Counted from the first letter of the stretch, positions 17,706-27,060 are shown. The stretch is DNA of 64,000 nt from Sessilibacter corallicola (GCF_021290925.1 NZ_JAJSLX010000002.1:523001-587000); one strand, 5' to 3'. A program made the numbers and translations. Notes: a model not told the origin generated them from the letters alone.

Positions 17706-18404
17706 TTAGTTTTGGTCAACAAGCAAAGAGATTGCTGCCATTGCTTCTGGGTCTTGTGCCTTAATTTTATTGGCGATTTGGTGTTGGAAGAAGTACCTGA
17801 ACGTTTCGCTGGCTTGAGCCGGATACAAACAGTCATCCCCAGGTAAAACGGGGGTGTTAACCACCTTGTCTTCATCGGCAAGCATGGCGAGCATTGTGCC
17901 ATCATGCAGTAACTGCCAACTGATCACTTGGGTTAACGTTAAGCTTTGGAAGCCGTTGTCAGATAACACGGCGTGAGTACCGATGGTGTCCGGAATTTCT
18001 TGAACAATGGTATCGGGTTCTTCGCATTCCAGCTCGTAGTATTCGGCCGCGGTTTCGAGTTCAACTACTTTGTGAATTGGGGCTTCGTAGAACACTTCAT
18101 CGATGCCAGGATCGAAATAACCCTCCCATGTGCCATTGAGCGGGTCACAGATCTCTGTGCAAGGAACAATGTCGTTTAGCCAGGGTACCAGGGCCACAAC
18201 GTCGCCATTAGCACGCAAACCCCAAGCAAGGATTTGTAGGCTGTAGAGCATATCGCCGCTGGTTTCGTTAGAGTAAAGAATTTCTAGACCGTCGAGCTCA
18301 GGTGCAAGCCTGATGAATCGGCCATCGTGAAGTTGCGAAAGCGTCTTCCCGGTGAAGAGATCGACCACATTATCCGTGTTGCGGCCTTTATTTGAGGTCT
18401 TCAT
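17706..18404 (-). CDS. Hypothetical acidic protein
   Basis: The 232-residue, strongly acidic soluble protein has no signal peptide or membrane helix. Two segments resemble each other: one around LDGLEILYSNETSGDMLYSLQILAWGLRANGDVVALVPWL, and one around LTLTQVISWQLLHDGTMLAMLADEDKV. Both are followed by Cys/Pro-containing turns, which suggests an internal repeat of a beta-rich unit. I do not recognise the family. A GGAGGTG Shine-Dalgarno precedes ATG 18404. The strong signal and clean terminator support a real, well-expressed gene. Confidence 0.75.
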   Translation of the reverse strand: MKTSNKGRNTDNVVDLFTGKTLSQLHDGRFIRLAPELDGLEILYSNETSGDMLYSLQILAWGLRANGDVVALVPWLNDIVPCTEICDPLNGTWEGYFDPGIDEVFYEAPIHKVVELETAAEYYELECEEPDTIVQEIPDTIGTHAVLSDNGFQSLTLTQVISWQLLHDGTMLAMLADEDKVVNTPVLPGDDCLYPAQASETFRYFFQHQIANKIKAQDPEAMAAISLLVDQN

Positions 18405-18587
18405 AATACACCTCCATGCAGTTGCCCGAGAATCGTTATTAACTCCGGGACTAGGATGGAATTATTGGCACCACCACTACATAAGGTATATGGTGTTTTT
18501 GAAAAGCACAACACTTTGACACAAAAAAAGTTGCTTTATTCCATTTACTTTACAATCAGTTCACCTATTAATTACGGATAATTTCCA

Positions 18588-19031
18588 TTGAGCGAGTATT
18601 ATTTTGCCTACGGTTCTAATATGAACCCAGATCGTATGCGCGACAGAGAGCTGCAGGTTGTCGATAAATGCAGTGGTTTAATTCGCGATTTAACGTTGAA
18701 ATTTAATAAAAAAGATGGCCCAACGTTTGGGCATGCCAGCGTGCATTTTTCCCGACAATCGGTCGTCGAAGGCGTTTTGTACAAGCTTAAATCGCAAGAA
18801 GAAATAAAGAAATTAGATGTATACGAAACAACGCCTATATTGTATAGCCGAGATTTATTCCCCGTAGAAACAAGCCAAGGTGTTATTTATGCGTGGACGT
18901 ACATTGCTAACGACGCAGCTCTCGGTAAAAATTTATTACCCGAGGCGTGGTATCTAAATCATTTACTTGCTGGAAAGCCTTGGTTAAGTGATGAATATTT
19001 TCAGTATCTGAGCACCTTTAAACAAGCTTGA
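18588..19031 (+). CDS. Gamma-glutamylcyclotransferase (AIG2-like) family protein
   Basis: The N-terminal YYFAYGSNMNPDRM (residues 4-17) is the substrate-binding loop of the GGCT/AIG2 fold. GVLYKLKSQEEIKKLDVYE carries the conserved acidic residue (Glu in VYE) used as general base. At 147 residues it has the usual length. It probably forms 5-oxoproline from a gamma-glutamyl amine or peptide, in the cytosol. The apparent start is TTG 18588; no in-frame ATG exists before the YGSN motif. Confidence 0.82.
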   Translation: MSEYYFAYGSNMNPDRMRDRELQVVDKCSGLIRDLTLKFNKKDGPTFGHASVHFSRQSVVEGVLYKLKSQEEIKKLDVYETTPILYSRDLFPVETSQGVIYAWTYIANDAALGKNLLPEAWYLNHLLAGKPWLSDEYFQYLSTFKQA

Positions 19032-19158
19032 TTATTTTCAGTAAAAATTTTTACTAAGACATTAATCGTTTAATAAAAGTTCATTTTCTTAAGAGTTAAT
19101 TGTCTTAAAAGCTCATGTGTCTAAACCTTATGTATTTAAATCTTGTAATTACTGTTGT

Positions 19159-19752
19159 ATGAACACCCAAGTATCCCAAATAAATTCAGAACTCCAATCT
19201 GAACAATCCAATACGCAGCCTCACGATTCAAAGGATTTGGTTCACGTTTTTAATCAGTGTTTTTCTGTGACTAAAAACACCGTGTTAGTTGCCAATGGTG
19301 ACGAACCGATCTATTTGCCTTGCGATGAAACTACTAAACACAACCGAATTATTTTTACTCGTGACTATTTTGCCAGTGCATTACACGAGATTTCTCATTG
19401 GTGTATTGCCGGAAACGAGCGACGCAAAAAAGTTGACTTTGGTTATTGGTATGCGCCTGACGGAAGAACTCAAGAACAACAAACTTTGTTCGAGAAGGTC
19501 GAAATAAAACCGCAAGCCATCGAATGGATATTCTCTCAAGCTTGCGCTGCCCCATTTCGTGTCAGTGCCGATAATTTGTCGATGGGTTTAGGTGCAAGCC
19601 TTGAGTTTAAACGCAATATTGCAGCTCAAGCCAGAGATTACTGTGTTTACGGATTGCCCGACGATGCCAAAACGTTTATGCAGGCTTTGGAAGGTTTTTA
19701 CCAAACAGAGAATAGTTTGCAAGCCAAATTTTATTCCGAGTCATTCCTGTAA
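19159..19752 (+). CDS. epmC: Elongation factor P hydroxylase EpmC (YfcM)
   Basis: The sequence matches the YfcM family throughout: DEPIYLPCDETTKHNRIIFTRDYFASALHEISHWCIAGNERR, then DFGYWYAPDGRTQEQQ, VEIKPQAIEW and the FRVSADNL stretch. HEISH at 76-80 supplies metal-binding His/Glu residues. EpmC hydroxylates the beta-lysylated lysine of EF-P after EpmA/EpmB action. An upstream GTG at 19117 would add 14 residues. ATG 19159 agrees better with family length; its N-terminal Ser/Gln-rich tail is still longer than in E. coli. It is followed by an Xni-like nuclease gene 90 bases away. Confidence 0.92.
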   Translation: MNTQVSQINSELQSEQSNTQPHDSKDLVHVFNQCFSVTKNTVLVANGDEPIYLPCDETTKHNRIIFTRDYFASALHEISHWCIAGNERRKKVDFGYWYAPDGRTQEQQTLFEKVEIKPQAIEWIFSQACAAPFRVSADNLSMGLGASLEFKRNIAAQARDYCVYGLPDDAKTFMQALEGFYQTENSLQAKFYSESFL

Positions 19753-19842
19753 TGCTGAAGATTTCTATTTATTAATATATTTATAAATACTTTTCTCAAA
19801 ATTTTATCATTATTATTGGTTTGTAAGTAAGTTGAAAATAAC

Positions 19843-20760
19843 GTGAATTATAAACAGTCAGCTTTTTTAATTGATTCTTGTGCGTACTTTTTTCGCTATT
19901 ACTTTTCTGATGTTTATCAGTATTTTTCCGATGAAGGTCATGCGAGTGGCGGTGTTTACGGATTTACGTCATTTTTGCTGTCGATTTTAGAAAAATACTC
20001 TCCTGGATTTGGCGCGTGTTGTTTTGACGAAGCGCTAGATACGTGTTTCCGCAACGATATTTATCCACAGTATAAAGCCAATCGAGCAGCACCTGATGAA
20101 GATATTGAATTTCAGTTGAGTGCCTGTAAGCAAATTGCCGAGCTGTTAGGTTTTTCCGTTTTTGCGCACAATCGTTACGAAGCCGATGATTTAATTGGCA
20201 GCCTTGTAAGGCAAATGTGTGAAGATTTGTCTTCGGAAAATTCTTGTGAGTCACTATTTATTATTAGTGGTGATAAGGATTTTTATCAGTTATTAGACGA
20301 TTCGCGTGTTGTATTGTGGGATATTACGAAAAAAGCTCCAATTTCCCAGAGCGATTGTAATGAGCTGACGCAATTGCTGCCCGAGCAATGGATCGATTTT
20401 CAAACTTTAGTTGGCGATGCTGTTGATAATGTTCCCGGAGTTAAGGGGATTGGTGTTAAAACGGCAACTCAGTTATTGCACCAGTACGGATCGTTAACCG
20501 GAATTTTAGAAAATATTGAGCAATTAAATACGTTAAAAATTAGAAATATCAAAAATATTCAATCGCAAATTCAAGATAATATTTCTTCAATTGCAGTATC
20601 AAAAATACTGGTAACTATTGAGAAAAATTTGACTCTGATCGATAAGAGCGACGATATCGTCGTCAAACCTATTTCTTTCGATGGCGCTGCAAAATTTTGC
20701 TGCCAAATGGGATTTCCTAATTTAGTAAATCGTATTGAAAGGTTAATTCAATTGAATTAA
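19843..20760 (+). CDS. 5'-3' exonuclease / flap endonuclease (Xni-like)
   Basis: The 305-residue protein has an N-terminal acidic site (LIDSCAYFFRYYF), the arch-adjacent DEALDTCFRNDIYPQYKANR, an acidic cluster in RYEADDLIGSL and IISGDKDFYQLL, and a helix-hairpin-helix GDAVDNVPGVKGIGVKTATQLL. This is the polymerase-I-type 5'-nuclease domain without a polymerase, as in ExoIX/Xni. It is longer than E. coli Xni (about 250) and keeps more of the metal-binding Asp residues. It probably processes flaps or RNA primers. Start is GTG 19843. The 3' end overlaps a 28-bp palindrome. Confidence 0.87.
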   Translation: MNYKQSAFLIDSCAYFFRYYFSDVYQYFSDEGHASGGVYGFTSFLLSILEKYSPGFGACCFDEALDTCFRNDIYPQYKANRAAPDEDIEFQLSACKQIAELLGFSVFAHNRYEADDLIGSLVRQMCEDLSSENSCESLFIISGDKDFYQLLDDSRVVLWDITKKAPISQSDCNELTQLLPEQWIDFQTLVGDAVDNVPGVKGIGVKTATQLLHQYGSLTGILENIEQLNTLKIRNIKNIQSQIQDNISSIAVSKILVTIEKNLTLIDKSDDIVVKPISFDGAAKFCCQMGFPNLVNRIERLIQLN

Positions 20761-20765
20761 CCTTT
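20738..20765 (+). terminator. 28-bp perfect palindrome spanning the stop codon of the 5'-nuclease gene
   Basis: The sequence from aaaggttaattca through its complement tgaattaaccttt is a perfect inverted repeat. The TAA stop (20758-20760) lies within its right arm. A short T-run in CCTTTT follows. It likely acts as the intrinsic terminator, embedded in the last codons. Confidence 0.7.
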
Positions 20766-21055
20766 TCCGCCGGTATTCAGCAAGTCTTTTTATTCAGAGA
20801 TTTCTCAAGCTTTTGTTATTGAACTCTGAGATTTACTTCGATTTGGCTGGTATAGTTGGCCGCTTTCTAGCGAACGTAAAACTTCCTTTAAAACCCAAAA
20901 ACAAATAATCCGAGTGCGGTTAACTCGTTGATAATAATGGTAAAATAAAGGCTGAAAAACCAGAACGTGCTTTGATGACTTTACGCTAAATCGTTTCTTC
21001 AAAGTGTTTTTATTATTTTATTTGAGCTCTCATGCTTTAGGGTCGCTGTACTGTT
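20766..21055. other. Intergenic region upstream of pdxB
   Basis: About 290 bases. A 65-codon minus-strand frame (20805-21002) has no start signal or family likeness and is not called. Confidence 0.5.
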
Positions 21056-22174
21056 GTGAAAATTACGATTGATGAAAATATTCCCTATGCGCAAGAGTTC
21101 TTCGGATCGTTAGCAGATATTCAATTGCTTCCCGGTCGCGAAATTACCAATGCGGATTTACAAGATTCACAGGCTTTGATTGTGCGCTCGGTAACACGAG
21201 TTGATCAACGTTTACTTGCTAACACGCCCGTCAATTTTGTGGGCACCTGTACGATCGGTACTGATCATTTAGATTTACCGTATTTTCAAGAACACAATAT
21301 TAATTGGTCCAGTGCTCCCGGTTGTAACGCCAATTCTGTGGTGGAGTATGTAATTTCGGCGTTGTCGGCGTTAAATGCTCCTTGGATTACTTCGACCGTT
21401 GGTATTATTGGCTGCGGCAATGTCGGCGGTGCGCTTTATCGCAAATTAAAGCAGTTAGGGATTAAGTGTCGTGTCTATGATCCGTTTTTGAGTGATGGAC
21501 AGTGCGCAGATTTAACCGATCTTGAAATTGTTTTGCAATCCAATGTAATTTGTTTACACACGCCTTTGACGACAACCGGTCCTCATCCAACGTTTCATTT
21601 GCTGGGCGATAACGAACTTGAATTAATTGCTGACGATGCGGTTTTGATTAATGCCGGTCGCGGTGCAGTTATCGATAACCAAGCGTTGTACAGACAGCTT
21701 ACGCAGCGCAATTTGAAAGTTGTTTTGGATGTTTGGGAAGGTGAGCCCAACATAATGTTAAAACTGTTGGACCACGTCTCTATAGCGACGCCCCACATTG
21801 CCGGTTACAGTTACGACGGCAAAGTGGCTGGCACCGAAATGATTTATAGCGCGTTGTGCAAACATTTAAGCAGATTGCCTACGGTTAAAGTTGGCGATGT
21901 GTTGCGAGAATTAGAATCGCCAGCACTGCATTGGAGCGGTAATCGGTTTCCTAGCGATATTTACGCTTATGTTCGTCAAAGCTACGACATTCTTAATGAC
22001 GATAAGATATTTCGCGCTAGCCAGATGAATTCAATTTCGCCGGGCAAAGCATTTGATGAACTTCGCAAAAATTATCCGATTCGAAGAGAGTTTGCTAATT
22101 ATTACCTGCCAACGCAGGTCTCTGACCGATTGAAAAACTCACTTATTGCCATTGGTTTTCGTGAGCTTCACTAA
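21056..22174 (+). CDS. pdxB: 4-phosphoerythronate dehydrogenase PdxB
   Basis: The N-terminal MKITIDENIPYAQEFF and VRSVTRVDQRLL are specific for PdxB among D-2-hydroxyacid dehydrogenases. The NAD-binding motif is GIIGCGNVGGALYRKL near 115-130, and catalytic Arg, Glu and His lie in NAGRGAVID, DVWEGEP and TPHIAGYS. The C-terminal PdxB dimerisation domain covers about 290-372. PdxB oxidises 4-phosphoerythronate in the DXP-dependent pyridoxal 5'-phosphate route. Start is GTG 21056, the only start that keeps the conserved N-terminus. The gene is monocistronic. Confidence 0.95.
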   Translation: MKITIDENIPYAQEFFGSLADIQLLPGREITNADLQDSQALIVRSVTRVDQRLLANTPVNFVGTCTIGTDHLDLPYFQEHNINWSSAPGCNANSVVEYVISALSALNAPWITSTVGIIGCGNVGGALYRKLKQLGIKCRVYDPFLSDGQCADLTDLEIVLQSNVICLHTPLTTTGPHPTFHLLGDNELELIADDAVLINAGRGAVIDNQALYRQLTQRNLKVVLDVWEGEPNIMLKLLDHVSIATPHIAGYSYDGKVAGTEMIYSALCKHLSRLPTVKVGDVLRELESPALHWSGNRFPSDIYAYVRQSYDILNDDKIFRASQMNSISPGKAFDELRKNYPIRREFANYYLPTQVSDRLKNSLIAIGFRELH

Positions 22175-22189
22175 ATTTGGCGAATAACC

Positions 22190-22243
22190 CAGTGTTTTGT
22201 TTGCTTCCGTTTTTTCTTTTCAGATGGAGCAAGCAAAACACTG
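22190..22243. terminator. Long-stem hairpin between pdxB and the convergent gene
   Basis: A 16-bp stem (cagtgttttgtttgct against agcaagcaaaacactg, one G-T pair) encloses a 22-base T-rich loop. It is placed 15 bases past pdxB and 11 before the end of the opposing gene, so it can serve both as a terminator. Confidence 0.75.
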
Positions 22244-22254
22244 AGCGGTAGCGG

Positions 22255-22581
22255 TCAAATCTTTTTACCTTTCCAGGCACACAAACGAAGATACGGAACA
22301 GGATTGAGTCGGTTTTTTAACGGCTCGGTTTTGGGTTTGTTGGATGGATGTGCGTTGAAGTCGGGGTAGTGGTTATCGAATTCCATATTTTCGATGCATT
22401 GATCTACCGCTTGTTGGGTAATCGGGATTGCTTTGCCGTCCTCGGCATACCAATAGCCACATGCCTTTTTATTTGAAAAAGATCGGGCGTGCACGCTTGC
22501 GCGAGCTAAGGTGTTACAGCAACGATGATAAAACTCAATAACCATGTCAGGCTCCAGCTGCCATTGCTTTATAACTGTCAT
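22255..22581 (-). CDS. Hypothetical protein
   Basis: At 108 residues it is soluble and Lys/Pro-rich in its C-terminal third, with a His/Cys pair (YHRCC) near residue 20 and GYWYAEDGKAIP in the middle. I do not recognise the family. ATG 22581 and the shared terminator with pdxB support expression. No catalytic motif is visible. Confidence 0.6.
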   Translation of the reverse strand: MTVIKQWQLEPDMVIEFYHRCCNTLARASVHARSFSNKKACGYWYAEDGKAIPITQQAVDQCIENMEFDNHYPDFNAHPSNKPKTEPLKNRLNPVPYLRLCAWKGKKI

Positions 22582-22979
22582 CCTTACAGCAGAATTTTTC
22601 AGGAATATGTCGACGTCTAATATTTGACGATTGAATCAGTAATAATCCCACTGGTTTCGGTGTGTTAGTTAACCAACTCTTTGGTTGTCGGTATTTCTTT
22701 CTAAGTGTCGCTTATATTTGAATAATCTCATAACTGCCCCTTTTTAGGACGCTATTTCACACTGCGGCAAGTGGCGTAAAAGCGGCTTAAACAGCCAGTT
22801 CGGTTCGATTTTTCTAGAATTTCAAATACTTAGCGATCAATGACTAACGACAGCTTGCCGTATTCCCGATACACTCTGCGCCAAATTGTGGTCTTTACTC
22901 TTTCCAGAAGAATGTACTTGGTATCTTACTGATTGTTCCGAGGAGAAGGGTGAGCTTTGTGTAAAAATGGGTTAACTCA
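22582..22979. other. Intergenic region, no gene seen
   Basis: About 400 bases holding the divergent promoters of the 22255 and 22980 genes. No hairpin, repeat or operator stands out. Confidence 0.5.
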
Positions 22980-23921
22980 ATGTCTGAGCGCATTTCGGCT
23001 TTAATTGATCGTCTATCGCAGGTGTTGCCAAACATCGGTGAAAATTCCTGTCGTTTGATTCACGGGCGCGGCAAAACCCTGTCCGGATTGGAGCAAATTT
23101 GCGTCGATTGGCATGCGCCGCTGTTGATTGTTTCGTTGTTTGAAGCCATCGAAGAACCTGAAATCGAGCAACTTTGCGTCTATTTGACGACATTGCAAAA
23201 CAATCCGTTGGTTCAATCGGTGGTGGTTCATCACCGCTATCGACGAGAAGACGCCTGGCAATGGTTGTTTGGCAGTGAACATGCAGGCTTTTTTGCCCAC
23301 AGGAACGGCCTTCGTTTTGGTCTGGAAGTTGGCAGGCAACAAAATGTCGGTTTCTTTTTAGATATGGAACCTGGGCGGCAGTGGTTAGAGCAGATTAGCG
23401 CCGGAAAACGTGTTCTCAACCTGTTTTCTTATACCTGTGCGTTTTCGGTTGTGGCGTTAGCTGCCGGTGCCGAAAAAGTTGTTAACGTTGATATGAGCAG
23501 CCGGGCGCTAAGTCGTGGTCGAGACAATCATCGTTTGAATGGGCAGGATACAGCTAACGTGGTCTTTCTTGCCGAGAATATTCTTAAGTCTTGGGGCCGA
23601 ATTCGAAAACAAGGGCCATTTGACGTGATTATTATTGACCCGCCGTCGTTTCAAAAAGGCAGTTTTGTCGCTGAGCGCGATTACGCAAAAGTCATTCGTC
23701 GCATCCCAGAATTGGCGTGCGAAACGTGCGAAATTTTGGCGTGTTTAAATGCACCTGAACTGACAGAAGCGTATTTACCAGGGCTGATTACGGAGACGTT
23801 ACCAGAGCTTAAGCTTCAGGGGCGATTGGCAATTCACCCGGATTTTCCGGAGCAAAGCCCCAATCACGGGCTTAAGTTATTCCATTACCAATACGCTAAT
23901 ACCGGTAAGTCTGAGAGTTAG
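22980..23921 (+). CDS. Class I SAM-dependent methyltransferase (RlmI/RlmK-like)
   Basis: The 313-residue protein has the SAM-binding motif I region RVLNLFSYTCAFSVVALAAGAEKVVNVDMS at about 140-170 and the catalytic motif IV DVIIIDPPSFQKGSF near 215-230. It has the same fold as the rRNA large-subunit methyltransferases RlmI/RlmK, with NVGFFLDMEPGRQW preceding the SAM site. It lacks an N-terminal PUA domain, so it is not RlmI proper. It probably methylates 23S rRNA, but the site cannot be deduced. Its last four bases overlap the convergent 23918 gene. Confidence 0.82.
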   Translation: MSERISALIDRLSQVLPNIGENSCRLIHGRGKTLSGLEQICVDWHAPLLIVSLFEAIEEPEIEQLCVYLTTLQNNPLVQSVVVHHRYRREDAWQWLFGSEHAGFFAHRNGLRFGLEVGRQQNVGFFLDMEPGRQWLEQISAGKRVLNLFSYTCAFSVVALAAGAEKVVNVDMSSRALSRGRDNHRLNGQDTANVVFLAENILKSWGRIRKQGPFDVIIIDPPSFQKGSFVAERDYAKVIRRIPELACETCEILACLNAPELTEAYLPGLITETLPELKLQGRLAIHPDFPEQSPNHGLKLFHYQYANTGKSES

Positions 23922-24412
23922 CGATATTGATGGGAATTCTCAAACAATTCCAAAATAGAGGCTTCTAACGTTAACGATGAACCTGCTTTGATTTCATTGC
24001 GCAGATGCTGCACGTAGGTTCTGGGTTTTGGCGGCGGCTCTGGCTCCTGTTTGGAGTAGGGCATCTTGTGAACGTTTTCAGGGTATTCTTCTGATTTGGT
24101 AACGCTTGCGCTTCTTGAGGGTTGATGCTTAATCGACGACAGCAAGATAAAACCGAGATGCGTTAAACAGGCTTGATCTAAGGCTTCTTGGCGGATAGTG
24201 GTAACGTATTGGACGTAACCCGCTTCTGCCAGCCAAATCATGGTGGCAAAGCAGGATTGATGACGCGGGCTCGGCAAACCGAACTCGTCGGGTTCATCCG
24301 GTCCTGCAATATCATCCACGTACAAGTGAATTTTCCGGGGAAAATTTCTGTACAGGGTTACTAATATGTTCGCACAATCGCGATGAAAATCTGCTATGTG
24401 AATATCTGCCAT
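23918..24412 (-). CDS. Hypothetical protein
   Basis: The protein has 164 residues from ATG 24412. Its N-terminal helical half reads MADIHIADFHRDCANILVTLYRNFPRK, a middle DEPDEFGLPSPRHQSCFATMIWLAEAGYVQY looks like a small winged-helix-type segment, and a Pro-rich linker (QEPEPPPKPRT) precedes a short C-terminal helix. I do not recognise it. A TTG at 24421 is the alternative start. It lies 36 bases past alaA on the same strand and may share its transcript. Confidence 0.7.
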   Translation of the reverse strand: MADIHIADFHRDCANILVTLYRNFPRKIHLYVDDIAGPDEPDEFGLPSPRHQSCFATMIWLAEAGYVQYVTTIRQEALDQACLTHLGFILLSSIKHQPSRSASVTKSEEYPENVHKMPYSKQEPEPPPKPRTYVQHLRNEIKAGSSLTLEASILELFENSHQYR

Positions 24413-24448
24413 GAAACCCAACTTAACGTAATTTCAGCATTCAAAAAG

Positions 24449-25663
24449 CTATTTCTGATAGCGGTCCAAAAATTCAGCTAAGCGGTCTAACGCGTGGCCC
24501 AATTCATCGACGGTCGGTAAGAAAACAATACGGAAATGGTCGTGGGTTGGCCAGTTAAATGCCGTACCTTCGACCAATAAAATTTTCTCTTCCAGCAGAA
24601 AATCTTGCACGAGCTGGCGATCGTCCGAAATTTTGTGGATGTCTAAGTCGAGTTTGGGGAATAAGTAAATTGCCCCGTTTGGCTTAACGCAGCTCACACC
24701 GGGAATGTCGTTTACTTTCTCCCAGGCTAGATTTCTTTGATCGCACAAACGCCCGCCGTTGATAATAAGCTCGTTAATGCTTTGATAGCCACCCAACGCG
24801 GTTTGTACGGCGAGCATTGCCGGAACATTGGCGCACAAACGCATGGAAGACAGCATTTCTAAGCCTTCGATGTAACTGGCGGCTTTTCGTTTTGCGCCAC
24901 TGATTACCATCCAGCCAGAGCGAAAACCGGCCAGGCGATACGACTTGGATAAACCGTTAAAACTGATGCACAAAATATCTTCGGCCAAACGCGCCATCGG
25001 CGTGAATGTGGCGTCATCGTAGAGGATTTTGCTGTAGATTTCGTCGGCGAATAAAATGAGGTTGTGTTTTCGCGCAATCTCAACCAGGGCTTTGAGCAGC
25101 TCTTCACTGTAAACCGCACCGGTTGGGTTGTTTGGGTTAATCACCACCAATGCCCGAGTTCTATCGGTGATTTTGCTTTCGATATCGTCTAAGTCTGGGA
25201 ACCAATCCGCCTGCTCGTCGCAAATGTAATGGCGAGCGGTGCCGCCTGATAGGTTCACCGCAGCAGTCCAAATGGGGTAATCCGGTGCTGGCACTAACAC
25301 TTCGTCGCCGTTATTAATCAATGCCTGCATAGACATCATGATCAGTTCGCTAACACCGTTACCTAAAATAATATCGCCGGTTTCAATGCCTTTGATTCCC
25401 AGTGTTTGGCATTCGTGCATAATTGCTTTACGCGCAGAAAACAAACCTTTGGAATGGGTGTAACCCTGAGCATCGCGCAAATTGGTGATAACGTCGTGGA
25501 TGATTTCATCCGGCGCATCAAAGCCAAACGGCGCGGGATTGCCGATGTTCAGCTTAAGAATTTTATGGCCTTCTTCTTCCATGCGGTTTGCATGTTCGAG
25601 CACTGGGCCTCGTATGTCGTAGCAGACGCCATGTAACTTATTAGACTTATCGATAGGTTGCAT
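24449..25663 (-). CDS. alaA: Alanine aminotransferase AlaA
   Basis: This class I aminotransferase of 404 residues begins MQPIDKSNKLHGVCYDIRGPVLEHANRMEEEGHKILKLNIGNPAPFGF, close to E. coli AlaA (YfbQ). The PLP lysine is Lys240 in FNGLSKSYR. NPNNPTGAVY (176-185) and FADEIY carry the cofactor-contacting Asn and Asp/Tyr. FRSGW holds Arg and Gly near the phosphate group. It transfers amino groups between glutamate and pyruvate and is the main alanine-forming enzyme in the cytosol. The 23918 gene follows at 36 bases. Confidence 0.95.
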   Translation of the reverse strand: MQPIDKSNKLHGVCYDIRGPVLEHANRMEEEGHKILKLNIGNPAPFGFDAPDEIIHDVITNLRDAQGYTHSKGLFSARKAIMHECQTLGIKGIETGDIILGNGVSELIMMSMQALINNGDEVLVPAPDYPIWTAAVNLSGGTARHYICDEQADWFPDLDDIESKITDRTRALVVINPNNPTGAVYSEELLKALVEIARKHNLILFADEIYSKILYDDATFTPMARLAEDILCISFNGLSKSYRLAGFRSGWMVISGAKRKAASYIEGLEMLSSMRLCANVPAMLAVQTALGGYQSINELIINGGRLCDQRNLAWEKVNDIPGVSCVKPNGAIYLFPKLDLDIHKISDDRQLVQDFLLEEKILLVEGTAFNWPTHDHFRIVFLPTVDELGHALDRLAEFLDRYQK

Positions 25664-25941
25664 AAACTTTTGGCAATGAAAATAATATCTATTAAAAAAC
25701 TGTGATTAATCCAACAATGAATTAATTGTCGTACGGAAACCGATAATAAGACAACTTACGAGTAACAGTATTATCGATCTTTATTCAATGAAATACTGAT
25801 CACCGACAAATTTGTTTTGGGTTTACGCACGAATCGTTTGTTGGTACTTCATTTTTAAAAACGGCTTTTATACCTTAAAAACCGGAAGCACTAGGAAATT
25901 TTCCTCAACGAGTCGTATATAACAAAAAAAGGTGAGAGATT

Positions 25942-26364
25942 ATGGCAGAGAACACAGCAAAAAACGACGTTGATAGCCAAGACTGGAAAGACAAGTTGTC
26001 TCCTGATGAGTATCGTATTTGTCGCCAGTGTGGCACGGAACCGGCTTTTTCAGGGGAATATTGGGACACAAAAACACCGGGTATTTATCTGTGTAAATGT
26101 TGTTCCGAACCTTTGTTTGATTCCGAAACCAAATACGATTCAGGCAGTGGTTGGCCGAGTTTTTACGCGCCAATTGAGCGAAGTAAAATTAAAGAAAAGT
26201 TAGATCGAGGTTTTGGTATGGCTCGCACTGAAATTTTGTGTGCAAAGTGCCAAAGTCATTTGGGTCATGTTTTTACCGACGGTCCCGCGCCCACTGGGCT
26301 TCGGTATTGTGTTAATTCCGCTTCTCTGTCACTAAAAGCACACGACGAGAATCACTCTAAATAA
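25942..26364 (+). CDS. msrB: Peptide-methionine (R)-S-oxide reductase MsrB
   Basis: The 140-residue MsrB fold has two zinc-binding pairs (Cys51/Cys54 and Cys100/Cys103) and the nucleophile Cys123 in [18 protein letters not shown] (67-75) lines the substrate pocket and GHVFTDGP is the conserved turn. It reduces the R epimer of methionine sulfoxide in proteins. A strong AAAGGTGAGA Shine-Dalgarno precedes ATG 25942. The next gene starts 12 bases later, so the two form an operon. Confidence 0.95.
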   Translation: MAENTAKNDVDSQDWKDKLSPDEYRICRQCGTEPAFSGEYWDTKTPGIYLCKCCSEPLFDSETKYDSGSGWPSFYAPIERSKIKEKLDRGFGMARTEILCAKCQSHLGHVFTDGPAPTGLRYCVNSASLSLKAHDENHSK

Positions 26365-26376
26365 TTAAGATCGATT

Positions 26377-27060
26377 ATGCGTTCATTTTCCGATTTACTG
26401 GATACGGCAGTTCTTCACAAAGGCAGTCTTAAAAAAATTGAGTCGACGTTACCGGTACCGGCAAGCGCCGAAGAATTGCAGGCCAAGCCAAATTCGTTTT
26501 TTCTGTCAGTTATGTCCAAACGGGTGTTTCAAGCCGGATTGAAACACAGCATGGTAGAGCAACGTTGGCCGCATTTTGAAAAAGCGTTTGACGGTTTTGA
26601 TCCCGTTCAGGCGGCCATGCTCAGTGATTCTGATATCGACGATCTGATGAGTAACAAAGACCTGATTCGTCATTTGGGAAAAATGAAATCCGTTCGCAAC
26701 AATGCTTCGATGATGCTCGAAGTGTGTCGAGAATACGGCAACTTTGGAACGTTTTTGGCGCAGTGGCCGAGTGACGATATTGTCGGTCTGTGGACCTACC
26801 TGAAAAAAGTCGGCACTCAGCTTGGTGGTATGTCGGGTTCGCGATTTTTGCGTATGGCCGGAAAAGACACCTTCTTGCTGACAAACGATGTTGTTCAAGT
26901 GCTGAAAGCCGAAGGCGTTGTTGAAAAAGTCCCGTCGTCTCAGAAAGAATTAAAAGCCACACAAGCGGTATTTAACCAGTGGGCCGAAGAATCCGGCCGA
27001 CCTTTGTGCCAAGTGAGCAGAATCGTTTCTTATACGGTTATGGCGGAAGTTCTCACCTGA
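26377..27060 (+). CDS. DNA-3-methyladenine glycosylase I-like protein
   Basis: The 227-residue helical protein has the layout of the Tag glycosylase family: VMSKRVFQAGLKHSMVEQRWPHFEKAFDGFDP, then RHLGKMKSVRNNASMMLEV and GSRFLRMAGKDTFLLTNDVVQVL. The last segment resembles the helix-hairpin-helix-like DNA-binding part. It lacks the Cys/His zinc site of E. coli Tag, so it belongs to a divergent branch. It is predicted to excise alkylated bases. It is co-transcribed with msrB, fitting a damage-repair unit. It overlaps the convergent lysR gene by 31 bases. Confidence 0.7.
   Translation: MRSFSDLLDTAVLHKGSLKKIESTLPVPASAEELQAKPNSFFLSVMSKRVFQAGLKHSMVEQRWPHFEKAFDGFDPVQAAMLSDSDIDDLMSNKDLIRHLGKMKSVRNNASMMLEVCREYGNFGTFLAQWPSDDIVGLWTYLKKVGTQLGGMSGSRFLRMAGKDTFLLTNDVVQVLKAEGVVEKVPSSQKELKATQAVFNQWAEESGRPLCQVSRIVSYTVMAEVLT

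Noticed and set aside
20805-21002. 65-codon minus-strand frame between the nuclease and pdxB genes
   Set aside because: Basic, random-looking sequence without a start signal; lies in the pdxB promoter region.
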